Source: Bacilli bacterium
Lineage (GTDB): Bacteria; Bacillota_I; Bacilli_A; RF39; UBA660
Direction: 5' to 3'
Assembly: GCA_016297695.1 (NCBI GenBank)
Contig: JAEDGC010000008.1
Span: 1 to 46,318, forward strand
Length of the DNA: 46,318 nucleotides
Numbering within the stretch: position 1 is the stretch's first letter; the number at the start of each line of letters is the position of its first letter. The translations under genes and the position numbers were made by a program. Under the pieces are notes generated by a model. That model was not told the origin of the DNA and made no database searches. It was given only the letters and a program-made list of their open reading frames with translations. Positions 32,939 through 42,263 of this stretch are shown here, one piece after another.

Positions 32939-34048
32939 CTTTATAGGTAATATTAATTCAATTAAACTATCGTCATCCTCTGATTTTAAAATAATTGGTT
33001 TAACATCATTGTTTAATAAAATATTAACATTTTCAGATTTAAATACTTTTAAAGCATCTAACATATACTTAGAACTAAAAGATATATTGATTGATGCATT
33101 TTCTGATGAATTTACAACTAATTTTTCTTCTACTTTTCCTATTTCTGATGCATAAGAATTAATAGTCATATTATTATTTTCAATTTTCATAATAACAATA
33201 TTTTTATCTTTACCTTGTGTAAGAAGTGAAGCTCTATCAACAGCATCAAAATAAGTATTTAAATTTACTGTTGATTTAATTTCAAATTCTGTAGGTATTA
33301 AATTAGTTGTATTTGGATATGTTCCACTTAATAAATTTGATTGAAATATTAAATTTTTATATTTAAATAATATTTTATTGCTAAAAATATGAATTTCTAC
33401 TATTTCATCATCTGTAATTATTTTTTCTAATTCAATAATATTTCTACCAGGTATGACAATATTGATATCATTTTCAACTGGATTATTTAATTTAATAGTT
33501 TTCTTTGACAATCTGTATGAATCTGTTGCAATGCATTCTAAGACATCTCCAGTAATTTTAATATTTAATCCTGTAAGTAATGGTCTTAATTCTTGATTAG
33601 AAATAGCAAAAGCAGTTTGATTAATGATAGATTTTAAAACATCTCCATTAATAGTTATTGGATACTTATTTTCTTCTAATTTAACATTTGGATATTCTTT
33701 TGCATCTAAACAATTTAAACTATATTGGTTATTATCTGTGTATATTTTAATTCTAACATTATCAACAAGTTCAAAGTTTATTAAATCAGATGGCATTTTT
33801 CTAATAATATCTAATATATATTTACTTTGAATAATAACTACTCCTTCTTTTTCAATATTAGTTATTTCTTTTTTATCAATAAATGTTTTAATTGTTAATT
33901 CACTGTCACTACCTGTAAGTTCTAATCCTTTATTTGTTAATTCAAATTTTATACCATTTAATATAGGTATTACATTTTTATTTGATATTGCTTTTATAGT
34001 ATTGTTTAAATTTTCTAATAATACATTTTTTTCAATTGTAAATTTCAT
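32930..34048 (-). CDS. dnaN: DNA polymerase III beta sliding clamp
   Basis: This 372-residue protein has the three-domain clamp pattern: MKFTIEKNVLLENLNNTIKAISNKNVIPIL, GLNIKITGDVLECIATDSYRLSKK, and the C-terminal LILPIKTY strand. It encircles DNA and tethers the polymerase. It follows dnaA across a 146-nt gap holding DnaA boxes, the standard Firmicutes arrangement. The ribosome binding site is AAGAAGGAA. Confidence 0.97.
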   Translation of the reverse strand: MKFTIEKNVLLENLNNTIKAISNKNVIPILNGIKFELTNKGLELTGSDSELTIKTFIDKKEITNIEKEGVVIIQSKYILDIIRKMPSDLINFELVDNVRIKIYTDNNQYSLNCLDAKEYPNVKLEENKYPITINGDVLKSIINQTAFAISNQELRPLLTGLNIKITGDVLECIATDSYRLSKKTIKLNNPVENDINIVIPGRNIIELEKIITDDEIVEIHIFSNKILFKYKNLIFQSNLLSGTYPNTTNLIPTEFEIKSTVNLNTYFDAVDRASLLTQGKDKNIVIMKIENNNMTINSYASEIGKVEEKLVVNSSENASINISFSSKYMLDALKVFKSENVNILLNNDVKPIILKSEDDDSLIELILPIKTY

Positions 34049-34194
34049 TTCTATTCCTTCTTTCTTTTTATTACAATAATAATAGCGTTAATATTGTTGA
34101 TAACTCTATTTTTTCTTAAAAATACAGTCTTTTTTTCATATTTTGCGTGTTGATAAATTGTTTTATTTTTTTATTTTTATCAACATGATTTAGT
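34049..34194. other. oriC, downstream part (dnaA-dnaN gap with DnaA boxes)
   Basis: This AT-rich gap has three TTATCAACA-type DnaA boxes: 34095-34103 (minus), 34148-34156 (minus) and 34177-34185 (plus). A perfect TTATCCACA also lies just inside dnaA (34275-34283, minus), although conserved coding (VIHS) may account for it. In Bacillus the duplex unwinds in this gap, and the run of T/A-rich stretches here would suit that. The boxes differ from consensus at one base. Confidence 0.7.
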
Positions 34195-35538
34195 TTATAA
34201 CATATTTTTTATATCATCAATCGCTTTTTTTAGCTCCATGTTAGTTTTTAATTCTGTATCTATCTTGTTGATACTGTGGATAACTGTTGAATGATCTCTT
34301 CCACCAAATTCTAATCCTATTCGAGGAAAGGATTCATCTGTTAACATTCTAGATAAATACATCGCAACGTGCCTTGGAAATGTTATTTTGGCACTTTTTT
34401 TCTTTCCTTTTAAATCATCAACAGTAATATTATAATAATCACTTACTACTTTTTGAATATTTTCTATACTATTGTTAGAATAAATATTCTTATTTAAATA
34501 ATCTTTTAAAGCATCATTTGCAAATTCTACATCTATTTTTTCTGGAACAATCATAGCGGTATAAGCCATAAGCCTATTAATTGTTCCTTCTAAGTGTCTT
34601 ACATCATTTGTACAAGAATTTGCAATATATTCTATAACATCATTATTTATCATATTAGCAAGTGTTGTATTTTTTAATTTTTGTTTTATTATTTCACATC
34701 TTAATTCAAAATCAGGTGGATAAATATCAACAGGTAATCCCCACATAAATCTAGATCTAAGTCGTTCTTCTAATTTTTTTAAATCATCAGGACTCTTATC
34801 AGATGAAATTATTATTTGTTTATTAGATTGTTGTAAATAATTAAAGGTATTAAAGAATTCTTGTTGCGTTTTTTCAGCACCTACTAAGAATTGAATATCA
34901 TCTATTATTAATACATCAACATTACGATATTTATTTTTAAAATTATTAGCATATTCAATTTGGTTATCTAAATTAGTAATATCAGCAATTCCCGTATAAT
35001 CGGTCATAAACATATCACTAGTTGTATACAATACTTTTTTATGACTATGTTCTGTTATATAATTTCCAATTGCATGCATCAAATGTGTTTTTCCTAAGCC
35101 ACTTTTTCCATAAATAAATAATGGATTATGAATTTTCCCTGGATTTTCAGCAACTGACATAGCTGATACATATGCTAAACGATTTGATGAACCTACTACA
35201 AAATTATCAAAATTAAGGTCTTTATTTAAATTAGTATCCCAAACTTCATTAGCTTGTTCTATTTCATTAACAACTTCAGTTAAAGCATCAACATTTTCTG
35301 CTTCTGTAATGTAATTAAGTTCATAGTTTTCATTGGTTATACTAAAAAGTGTATCTTCAATTAGATTTCCATATGTTTCTCTTAAAATACTTTTATGTAT
35401 CTCCATGGGTACTTGAATAGTTAATTTATTATTATAATTATTTATTAGTTTAATATCTTTAAACCAAGTTCTAAATGTAGTTGGAGCCAGTTCTTTTTCA
35501 AGTTTTGCCATAAACTCGTTCCAAACATTATCAATCAT
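34195..35538 (-). CDS. dnaA: Chromosomal replication initiator DnaA
   Basis: This 447-residue protein has all four domains: an N-terminal NVWNEFMAKLEKELAPTTFRTWF domain, a short linker, the AAA+ domain with Walker A GKSGLGKT (144-151) and VLIIDDIQFL, and domain IV with GGRDHSTVIHSI, which reads DnaA boxes. I use the ATG at 35538 with GAGG 6 nt upstream; the GTG four codons earlier overlaps that site. DnaA boxes flank the gene on both sides. Confidence 0.98.
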   Translation of the reverse strand: MIDNVWNEFMAKLEKELAPTTFRTWFKDIKLINNYNNKLTIQVPMEIHKSILRETYGNLIEDTLFSITNENYELNYITEAENVDALTEVVNEIEQANEVWDTNLNKDLNFDNFVVGSSNRLAYVSAMSVAENPGKIHNPLFIYGKSGLGKTHLMHAIGNYITEHSHKKVLYTTSDMFMTDYTGIADITNLDNQIEYANNFKNKYRNVDVLIIDDIQFLVGAEKTQQEFFNTFNYLQQSNKQIIISSDKSPDDLKKLEERLRSRFMWGLPVDIYPPDFELRCEIIKQKLKNTTLANMINNDVIEYIANSCTNDVRHLEGTINRLMAYTAMIVPEKIDVEFANDALKDYLNKNIYSNNSIENIQKVVSDYYNITVDDLKGKKKSAKITFPRHVAMYLSRMLTDESFPRIGLEFGGRDHSTVIHSINKIDTELKTNMELKKAIDDIKNML

Positions 35539-35550
35539 CAACTTCCTCAC

Positions 35551-35830
35551 CCCACAGTCTAACGATTATTTTCCATAAATTAATTGTAGCTTAATTGTTG
35601 AAAAAATTAAAGTATAAAATTTTTATAAACAACATTATCAACAGTTATTCCACATATTTAGTTACTATAATATCGCAAAAAAAGACACTTATCAACATTT
35701 TCCACAAATTTTATTATAAACATATAAAAACCTGTTAATAAAAATAATCAACAGGTATGTGTATAATGTTGAAACATCAAAAAGATCCAGTATTTTTGCG
35801 CTTTTGAATATGATAAGTTATCCACAATTG
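35551..35830. other. oriC, upstream part (DnaA-box cluster before dnaA)
   Basis: Upstream of dnaA there are TTATCAACA at 35635-35643 and 35689-35697, TTTTCCACA at 35698-35706, and a perfect TTATCCACA at 35818-35826, which lies inside the 3' end of the SDR gene. All are on the plus strand. Two of them are directly adjacent (35689-35706). With the boxes after dnaA this gives the bipartite origin typical of Firmicutes. The SDR terminator lies within the cluster. Confidence 0.7.
35726..35755 (-). terminator. Terminator of the SDR gene
   Basis: On the minus strand CCTGTT and AACAGG arms (35731-35755) enclose an AT loop that can extend the pairing, followed by TTTTTAT. It should stop transcription from the noc/SDR side before it enters the dnaA promoter. 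Confidence 0.75.
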
Positions 35831-36538
35831 AAGTTTATAAGGTAAAAATCTTAATGCAAAAATTCCTAATTTAATTTTAAATTGTGGAATTATCAACAAT
35901 TTATTTTTAAACATTTTATTTATTGAATATTTTGCAATATAGTTACTGTTTGCTTCATTTAAATTAAAAACACCATGTGCAACTTTATTAAATTCAGTAT
36001 TAACAGGTCCAGGACATAAAGCACTTATGTGTACTTTACTTTTCATATGTTTCAATTCCTCATAAATTGCCATTGTTAATTTAAGTGAATAATTTTTAGT
36101 AGCATAGTAAGTATTTAATCGTGGTCCTGCCATAAATCCTGCACTACTACAAACATTTAAAATATATCCATAATCTCTTTTAACAAAATCTTTTAAAAAT
36201 AATTTTGTTAATATATGAGTTGCAGTTATATTTAGATTAATCATCTCTAATTCTCTGTCTAAATCAGTTTTATAAAACATTCCAAATAAACCAAAACCAG
36301 CATTATTAACTAGTATATCAATATTATCATCTTTTAATAAATCATATAATTTAAAGCAGTTATTTTTATCTGTTAAATCCATTTGAATAATTTTTACATT
36401 AACATTGACATCTTTTTTTATTTGTTCCATTAATTCTTTTCTTCGTGCAACAAGTATCAAATCATAATTTAATTTAGCAAAACAATAGGCCATATCTTTA
36501 CCAATTCCACTTGATGCTCCAGTTATTAAGACTTTCAT
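35777..36538 (-). CDS. Short-chain dehydrogenase/reductase
   Basis: This 253-residue classical SDR has the cofactor loop TGASSGIGKD at the N-terminus, the NNAG motif (LVNNAGFGLFG), catalytic Ser in CSSAGF, and YxxxK as YYATK. An Arg pair after the second strand (VARRKE) favours NADPH. The substrate is unknown. The C-terminus (LRFLPYKLQLWITYHIQKRKN) looks like a membrane-associated tail. An SDR is not part of the usual origin neighbourhood; it sits between noc and dnaA, where soj and spo0J might be expected, and carries a DnaA box in its 3' end. Confidence 0.9.
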   Translation of the reverse strand: MKVLITGASSGIGKDMAYCFAKLNYDLILVARRKELMEQIKKDVNVNVKIIQMDLTDKNNCFKLYDLLKDDNIDILVNNAGFGLFGMFYKTDLDRELEMINLNITATHILTKLFLKDFVKRDYGYILNVCSSAGFMAGPRLNTYYATKNYSLKLTMAIYEELKHMKSKVHISALCPGPVNTEFNKVAHGVFNLNEANSNYIAKYSINKMFKNKLLIIPQFKIKLGIFALRFLPYKLQLWITYHIQKRKNTGSF

Positions 36539-36562
36539 TTAATCACCTCATGTTTATTATAT

Positions 36563-36595
36563 AAAAAAAATAAGATATTATAAATACATCTTATT
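36563..36595 (-). terminator. noc terminator overlapping its stop codon
   Basis: Minus-strand arms AATAAGAT and ATCTTATT (36569-36595) are followed by TTTTTTTAT. The upstream arm includes the noc stop codon at 36591. Confidence 0.75.
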
Positions 36596-38180
36596 TAATT
36601 ATATTAATTGTTATAGTATAAGAATCTCCTAAATCAGCTTCATCAATATTAACATTAAATCCTTTATTTAATAAGTCATCTTTTGTTTTTCTTATTTCAT
36701 TAATAGCTGTTTTTAAATCAATTCCTTGTGCTTCTTCAATTTTTTCTTGATAATCTGGTTCAAGAGTATTTACCATACTCATTGGATCAAATATATCATC
36801 ATTTTTGACTTCTTGAATAATTTCAATAGTATTATTATTTGTTAAATTATCATTTTCATTAACAATATTATCGGATATATTATTTTCATTATTTTGATTC
36901 ATTCCAAAATTAAAGAAGTTATTATTAATAGTATTATTTTCAATATCATTTAAATTATCAGAAGTATTTAATTCTTGATTATTTTCAATAACTGGTGTAT
37001 TTAAAACTTCATTAGAATTTAAAATGTTATTATCTAAACTATCATTAAAATTTATATTATTTGTTTCAATATTATTTAAATTGATAGTATTATCAACAAT
37101 GTCTTCATTATTATTAATAGTGACACCATTATTTTCTAAAATATTACTATCAATAACTTCATTACTAACAATATTATTAATTTCATTGTTAGTATTTTTA
37201 ATAATATCATTTGTTGGAGTATTTTGAATATTATCAATATTTATATCAGGTTGTTTGTTAAATACATCATCAATAGATACTTCTTCATTCATATTTGCAA
37301 CTTCATCTTCCAAAAAGTTAAAAAATTTATTTTGAGGCTTAACTTGTTCAGTTACAGGGGTTTGAATACTATTATCATCTAAATCTAATGTTTCAATATT
37401 ATCTAATTTATTATTTAAATTATATGTTTTTTCTCCAGGCACAGAAGGTTTTAACATACTTTCAATGTCATGAAGACCTTGTACCGGATTTATATCTAAA
37501 GCATTTTCTTTGATATCATCAATATTAGGAGTTAAATTTACTAAAGGTATATCAGCTCCATCATCTTCATCATTATTATTTAAAAATTTCTTTAATTCAA
37601 TATCTAATTGTCTTACTGTCAATCTATCAGTTAATATTTTATTTAACCATTTGATTTGATCTTCATTAGTTGGTAATGCTAATAGAGCTCTAGCATGTCT
37701 TTCAGAAATTTTTTCATTAAGTAATGCATCTTGTACTTCATCAGCCAAATTCAATAAACGTAATTTATTAGCAATAGTTGATTGTGAAACTCCAAGTTTT
37801 TCAGCTAATTGTTCTTGAGTTAAATATCCACGGTCAAGTAAATTTTTATAAGATTTAGCTTCTTCAATTGCAGTTAAATTTTTTCTTTGAATATTTTCAA
37901 TTAATGCAACTTCAGCACTTTTATCATCATCAATATTAGAAATTACAGCAGGTACTGCAGTTAAGCCAGCCATTTGAGCAGCTTTAAATCTTCTTTCACC
38001 AGCGATTATTTCATATTTATCTCCAAGTTTTCTTAATACTAAAGGTTGGATAATTCCATGTTGTTTTATAGAACTAGACAATTCTTGCAATGCTTTTTCA
38101 TCAAATGTTAATCTAGGTTGAAATCTATTTGGAATAATGTCCTCAATAGGAATTTGCAAAATTTTTTCTTCCATATTCAT
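36591..38180 (-). CDS. noc: Noc-type ParB-family protein with a long Asn-rich linker
   Basis: This 529-residue protein has the ParB N-terminal CTPase domain (PNRFQPR, GERRFKAAQ at 61-69, ENIQRKNL at 95-102) and the HTH. Its recognition-helix residues are Noc-like: Gln133 and Lys139 (SQSTIANKLRLL) and Arg161 (SERHARAL), where ParB/Spo0J has Arg, Thr or His, and Gly. The position directly after rsmG is that of Bacillus noc. Noc binds ATTTCCCGGGAAAT sites and blocks division over the nucleoid. Oddities: almost no N-terminal membrane helix, and about 200 residues of Asn/Asp/Ile-rich low-complexity sequence before a C-terminal domain (about 480-529). The ATG at 38180 has GGGG upstream. Confidence 0.82.
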   Translation of the reverse strand: MNMEEKILQIPIEDIIPNRFQPRLTFDEKALQELSSSIKQHGIIQPLVLRKLGDKYEIIAGERRFKAAQMAGLTAVPAVISNIDDDKSAEVALIENIQRKNLTAIEEAKSYKNLLDRGYLTQEQLAEKLGVSQSTIANKLRLLNLADEVQDALLNEKISERHARALLALPTNEDQIKWLNKILTDRLTVRQLDIELKKFLNNNDEDDGADIPLVNLTPNIDDIKENALDINPVQGLHDIESMLKPSVPGEKTYNLNNKLDNIETLDLDDNSIQTPVTEQVKPQNKFFNFLEDEVANMNEEVSIDDVFNKQPDINIDNIQNTPTNDIIKNTNNEINNIVSNEVIDSNILENNGVTINNNEDIVDNTINLNNIETNNINFNDSLDNNILNSNEVLNTPVIENNQELNTSDNLNDIENNTINNNFFNFGMNQNNENNISDNIVNENDNLTNNNTIEIIQEVKNDDIFDPMSMVNTLEPDYQEKIEEAQGIDLKTAINEIRKTKDDLLNKGFNVNIDEADLGDSYTITINIIK

Positions 38181-38219
38181 ACTAATCAGCCCCATATTCT
38201 ATTATTAATTTTATCTTAT

Positions 38220-38930
38220 TTATTCTTTTTTTACAAGAGGATTTTTAATAATTTTATTATATTCCCTAGGATAAACATGTGAACAACTAGCTATTTTTTG
38301 AATTAAAATATTTTCTCTGTTACTATTTTCAATTGGTAATTTAAATAAATCTCTTTTAATTATTTTAGAATTTAATATTTCTATAGTATCATTAGCTTCT
38401 TCTATTTCATTATTTATATTTGCTTTCATAGCAATAAAAATACCATTAATTTTTAATAAAGGCAAAGCAAGTTCACATAAAATTCTAAGTTGTGCAACAG
38501 CACGTGAGGTAACAATATCAAATACTTCTTTATTATTTTTTGCAAAATCTTCACAACGATTATATTCTAGTGAAACATTAGTTATTCTAAGTAATTTAAT
38601 TAATTCTTCTAAAAATTTAATTTTTTTATTATTTGAATCCAATAATGTAACGTGTATTTCTGGATGAATTATTGCTATTACCATTCCTGGAAATCCAGCA
38701 CCAGTACCAATATCTAATAAATTACTAACATTTTTTAAATATTTATCTATTGTTAAAGAGTCAAAGAAATGTTTTAAATAAACACTTTCTTCATCTTTTA
38801 TTGCTGTAAGATTAGTAGTCTTATTATATTCTAATAAAAAATCACAATATTTTTGTAATAATTGTAATTTTTTTTCATCAATATCAACGTTAATTTTCTT
38901 TAAATATTCAATAAAATCCTTTTTATTCAT
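38220..38930 (-). CDS. rsmG: 16S rRNA (guanine-527 N7)-methyltransferase
   Basis: This 236-residue protein is RsmG/GidB: FLLEYNKTTNLTAIKDEESVYLKHFFDSLT, the SAM loop LLDIGTGAGFPGMVIAI and DIVTSRAVAQL. It methylates G527 near the decoding site; loss gives low-level streptomycin resistance. I prefer the ATG at 38930 because the earlier ATG (38939) lies 1 nt from AGGAG. It overlaps the mnmG 3' end and precedes noc. Confidence 0.95.
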   Translation of the reverse strand: MNKKDFIEYLKKINVDIDEKKLQLLQKYCDFLLEYNKTTNLTAIKDEESVYLKHFFDSLTIDKYLKNVSNLLDIGTGAGFPGMVIAIIHPEIHVTLLDSNNKKIKFLEELIKLLRITNVSLEYNRCEDFAKNNKEVFDIVTSRAVAQLRILCELALPLLKINGIFIAMKANINNEIEEANDTIEILNSKIIKRDLFKLPIENSNRENILIQKIASCSHVYPREYNKIIKNPLVKKE

Positions 38931-40788
38931 TTTTTCCATACTCCTTTTTTAGATAAACAGTTAATATTGCTATGTCTGAAGGATTAACTCCACTAATTCT
39001 AGCTGCTTGTGCTATTGAAATAGGTCTTACTAGTTTTAATTTTTGTCTAGCTTCATTAGCTAAATTTATAACTTTATCATAATCAATATCTTTAGGTATT
39101 TTTTTCTCTTCAAGTTTATTCATTTTTTCTACTTCTTTATATGTTTTACTTATATATCCTTCATATTTAATATCAATTTCAACAATTTCTAAAATATCAT
39201 CGTCATAATTTAAATTAATAAAATTTTTTAAAAAATTTATTTTAATTTCAGGTCTTTTTAATAATTGTTCAAAACTCATTGAATAATTTGGAATATTAAA
39301 ATTATTTTCATTAAATATATTTTTTACCTCATTATTTATTTTTAATTTATTATTTTTTAATAATAATTTAATTTCATCAATATTCTTCTTTTTATTAATA
39401 TAATTTTCATATTGTTTATCGGTAATACTCTTAACACTATATGCTTTTTCTCTAAGTCTTAGATCAGCATTATCATGTCTTAAAATAAGACGATATTCAG
39501 CACGTGAAGTAAGCATTCTATAAGGTTCAATTGTGCCTTTTGTTACTAAATCATCAATCAATACTCCAATGTATGCTTCATTTCTTTTTAAAATAAAAGG
39601 ATCTTTATTATTTAATTTTAAAACAGCATTAATCCCTGCAATAATTCCTTGACCTGCAGCCTCTTCATAACCACTTGTTCCATTAATTTGTCCAGCTGTA
39701 AATAAATTTTCTACGACTTTAGTTTCTAAAGAAGGATTTAATTGTAAAGGATCAATTGCATCGTATTCAATAGCATAAGCATATTTTGTAATTATACAAT
39801 TTTCTAAGCCTTTTAAACTATGAACCATTTTTTCCTGAACATCTACTGGCATACTTGTTGAAAAACCTTGTAAATACCATTCATCATAAAAAATACTTTC
39901 TGGTTCTAAAAATAATTGATGTCTTTCTTTGTCTTTAAATCTTACAATTTTATCTTCAATAGATGGACAATATCTTGGTCCAACACCAGTAGCATAACCA
40001 CCATACATAGCTGATTTAGAAAGATTATCTAATATAATTTTATGAGTGTTTTCATTAGTATAAAGTAAATAACATTTTTGTTGTTTATTAATATCATAAC
40101 AAGGTTTATTATCAAAAGAGAATGTCCAAAAAGTATCATCACCATTTTCTACTTCCATTTGTGAAAAATCAATAGAATTTTTTGCAATTCTTGGTGGAGT
40201 ACCAGTTTTTAATCTTAATATTTTAAAACCATATTTTTTTAAGTTGTCTGATAAAAAATTACTTCTTCTTTCTCCGTGTGGTCCAGATGGTGTATTATTA
40301 CTTCCTTGTAATATATTTCCTTTTAAATAAGTTCCAGTAGTTAAAATAACAGCATCAGATTTTAATTTTTCACCGTTTTCAAAAACTATTCCTTTAACTT
40401 TATTGTTTTCAATAATTAAATCTTCAACCATACCTTCTATAATTGTTAAATTTTTAGTATTTTCTAATGCATTTAACATATTTTTAGGATAAGTTATTTT
40501 ATCTGCTTGAGCTCTTAAGCTTCTTACAGCAGGTCCTTTTGCATTATTTAACATTTTAATTTGAAAATGAGAAATATCAGCAATTTTACCCATTAAACCA
40601 CCTAATGCATCAATTTCTCTGACGATAATTCCTTTAGCTGTTCCACCAATTGATGGATTACAAGGCATATCAGCAATATTTTTTTGATTCATTGATATTA
40701 AAACAGTTTTTTTACCCATAAAAGCTGCTATATGTGCTGCTTCACAACCAGCATGTCCACCACCAACAACTATTACATCATACTTCAT
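38923..40788 (-). CDS. mnmG: tRNA uridine-34 carboxymethylaminomethyl synthesis enzyme MnmG
   Basis: This 621-residue FAD enzyme has the dinucleotide fold VVGGGHAGCEAAHIAA at the start, MPCNPSIGGTAKG, LKTGTPPRI, SRAEYRL and a C-terminal helical domain with ARISGVNPSDIAIL. With MnmE it installs the cmnm5 modification on wobble uridines. The length is normal. It has its own promoter and is followed by overlapping rsmG. Confidence 0.97.
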   Translation of the reverse strand: MKYDVIVVGGGHAGCEAAHIAAFMGKKTVLISMNQKNIADMPCNPSIGGTAKGIIVREIDALGGLMGKIADISHFQIKMLNNAKGPAVRSLRAQADKITYPKNMLNALENTKNLTIIEGMVEDLIIENNKVKGIVFENGEKLKSDAVILTTGTYLKGNILQGSNNTPSGPHGERRSNFLSDNLKKYGFKILRLKTGTPPRIAKNSIDFSQMEVENGDDTFWTFSFDNKPCYDINKQQKCYLLYTNENTHKIILDNLSKSAMYGGYATGVGPRYCPSIEDKIVRFKDKERHQLFLEPESIFYDEWYLQGFSTSMPVDVQEKMVHSLKGLENCIITKYAYAIEYDAIDPLQLNPSLETKVVENLFTAGQINGTSGYEEAAGQGIIAGINAVLKLNNKDPFILKRNEAYIGVLIDDLVTKGTIEPYRMLTSRAEYRLILRHDNADLRLREKAYSVKSITDKQYENYINKKKNIDEIKLLLKNNKLKINNEVKNIFNENNFNIPNYSMSFEQLLKRPEIKINFLKNFINLNYDDDILEIVEIDIKYEGYISKTYKEVEKMNKLEEKKIPKDIDYDKVINLANEARQKLKLVRPISIAQAARISGVNPSDIAILTVYLKKEYGKNE

Positions 40789-40815
40789 ATTAACACCTCT
40801 TTTTTTGGCTTTTTT

Positions 40816-40844
40816 ATTATACTATTTCTAGTTAAATTAGACAA
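40816..40844 (-). promoter_or_regulatory. Promoter of mnmG-rsmG-noc
   Basis: TTGTCT (40839-40844), a 17-nt spacer and TATAAT (40816-40821) lie on the minus strand about 28 nt before the mnmG ATG. The -35 is just after the mnmE stop. Confidence 0.65.
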
Positions 40845-40847
40845 TAA

Positions 40848-42203
40848 TTATTTACCTAAGCAAAATTTAGAAAATAATTCATCAAGTAATTCATCATGAT
40901 AAGTTTGACCAATTAATTCACCTAATAAATCCCAAATTTGTTTTATATCAACATCAATCATTTCAATTGGAGTCATATTTTTAGTATTTAAAATAGCATT
41001 ATTTAGAGCAGCATCAGCATTTTTAAAAATAGCAATTTGTCGTGCGTTTGATAAATATGTTAAATCTTTACTTTCTATTGAACCCAAATTAAATAATTCA
41101 ATAATCTTATTTTTTAATTCAGTTAATCCCCCATTATCAACAGTGTTTCCATAAACTACATTAAAACAATTTAATTTTTCAATATCTATTTTTTTATTTA
41201 AATCAGTTTTATTAACATATACAATGTGTTTAGTATTTTTTATTTTTTCAAAAATTTCAATGTCTTCATTTTCTAATTTTTCATTATTATTTAAAACTAG
41301 TATATTTAAATCAGCCTTATTAATTATATCTTTACTTTTATCAACACCTATTTTTTCAACTATATCTGTTGTTTCTCTAATTCCAGCAGTATCTATAATA
41401 TTTAAATTAATGCCATTTAGATTCATTTTACCTTCAATTATATCTCTAGTTGTTCCAGATATGGAAGTTACAATTGCTTTATCTTCATTTATAAGAGCAT
41501 TTAATAACGAACTTTTTCCTACATTTGGTTTTCCTATTAAAGCTACATCTATTCCATTTTTTATAAATTTATAATTATTAGCATCTTCTAATATTTTATT
41601 AAAATCATTTTTAACTTCTTGAAGCATTGGTAATAAATTATTATGAGTTATTTCAATTGCATCTTCATATTCTGGATAGTCAATATTAACTTCAATATTA
41701 GCCATGATACTAAGTATTTTGCTTCTTAAATCTTTAATAATTTTAGTAAGTCTACCATTTAATGTATTAACAGCTGTAGTTCTAGCTTTTTGACTTGTAG
41801 CATTTAAAAGATCAGATACAGCCTCTGCTTCAATTAAATCTATTCTACCATTTAAAAATGCTCTTTTAGTAAATTCACCAGGTTGTGCTAAACGACAACC
41901 ATTAGTTAATAATATTTCTAATATTTTTTCAGTAGTTGCAATTCCTCCATGACAATTTATTTCTACTATATCTTCAGTTGTATATGTTTTTGGAGCTTTC
42001 ATTATACTTACCAAAACTTCATCAATAAGTTCTTCATTATAAACAATATGTCCATAATTTATAGTATGAGATTTAACTTTTTTTAAATCTTTACCTTTAA
42101 AAATTTTATTTACAATATCAATACTATCATTCCCACTAACTCTAATAATTGATATAGCACTTACACCTAATGAAGTAGAAATCGCACAAATAGTATCTTC
42201 CAT
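40848..42203 (-). CDS. mnmE: tRNA modification GTPase MnmE
   Basis: This 451-residue protein has the N-terminal folate-binding domain (DTICAISTSLGVSAISIIRVSG), the G domain with G1 GKPNVGKSSLLN, DTAGIRET and NKTD, and the C-terminal FCLGK (family FCIGK) with the conserved Cys448. It partners with MnmG. It sits between jag and mnmG in the standard order, but with a terminator before it and its own -10. Confidence 0.97.
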   Translation of the reverse strand: MEDTICAISTSLGVSAISIIRVSGNDSIDIVNKIFKGKDLKKVKSHTINYGHIVYNEELIDEVLVSIMKAPKTYTTEDIVEINCHGGIATTEKILEILLTNGCRLAQPGEFTKRAFLNGRIDLIEAEAVSDLLNATSQKARTTAVNTLNGRLTKIIKDLRSKILSIMANIEVNIDYPEYEDAIEITHNNLLPMLQEVKNDFNKILEDANNYKFIKNGIDVALIGKPNVGKSSLLNALINEDKAIVTSISGTTRDIIEGKMNLNGINLNIIDTAGIRETTDIVEKIGVDKSKDIINKADLNILVLNNNEKLENEDIEIFEKIKNTKHIVYVNKTDLNKKIDIEKLNCFNVVYGNTVDNGGLTELKNKIIELFNLGSIESKDLTYLSNARQIAIFKNADAALNNAILNTKNMTPIEMIDVDIKQIWDLLGELIGQTYHDELLDELFSKFCLGK

Positions 42204-42222
42204 AGTTTTTCACCTCGGTGGT

Positions 42223-42228
42223 ATTATA
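42223..42228 (-). promoter_or_regulatory. Extended -10 of mnmE
   Basis: TGCTATAAT lies on the minus strand about 20 nt before the mnmE ATG and directly after the jag terminator. No -35 consensus is visible at 16-18 nt. Confidence 0.45.
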
Positions 42229-42231
42229 GCA

Positions 42232-42263
42232 TAAAAAAAAAGCAATTACACTTAATAATTGCT
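42232..42263 (-). terminator. Terminator ending the rpmH-rnpA-yidC-jag operon
   Basis: Minus-strand AGCAATTA and TAATTGCT arms (42241-42263) with a 7-nt loop run into at least eight T residues. The upstream arm overlaps the jag stop at 42262-42264. Confidence 0.85.

Noticed and set aside
36591..38180. Calling the ParB-family gene Spo0J/ParB
   Set aside because: Position after rsmG and the Gln/Lys/Arg specificity residues fit Noc better; parS sites alone do not show which ParB-family protein this is.
41224..41574. 116-codon plus-strand open frame opposite mnmE
   Set aside because: It lies wholly inside the conserved mnmE G domain and its composition is that of an antisense frame.
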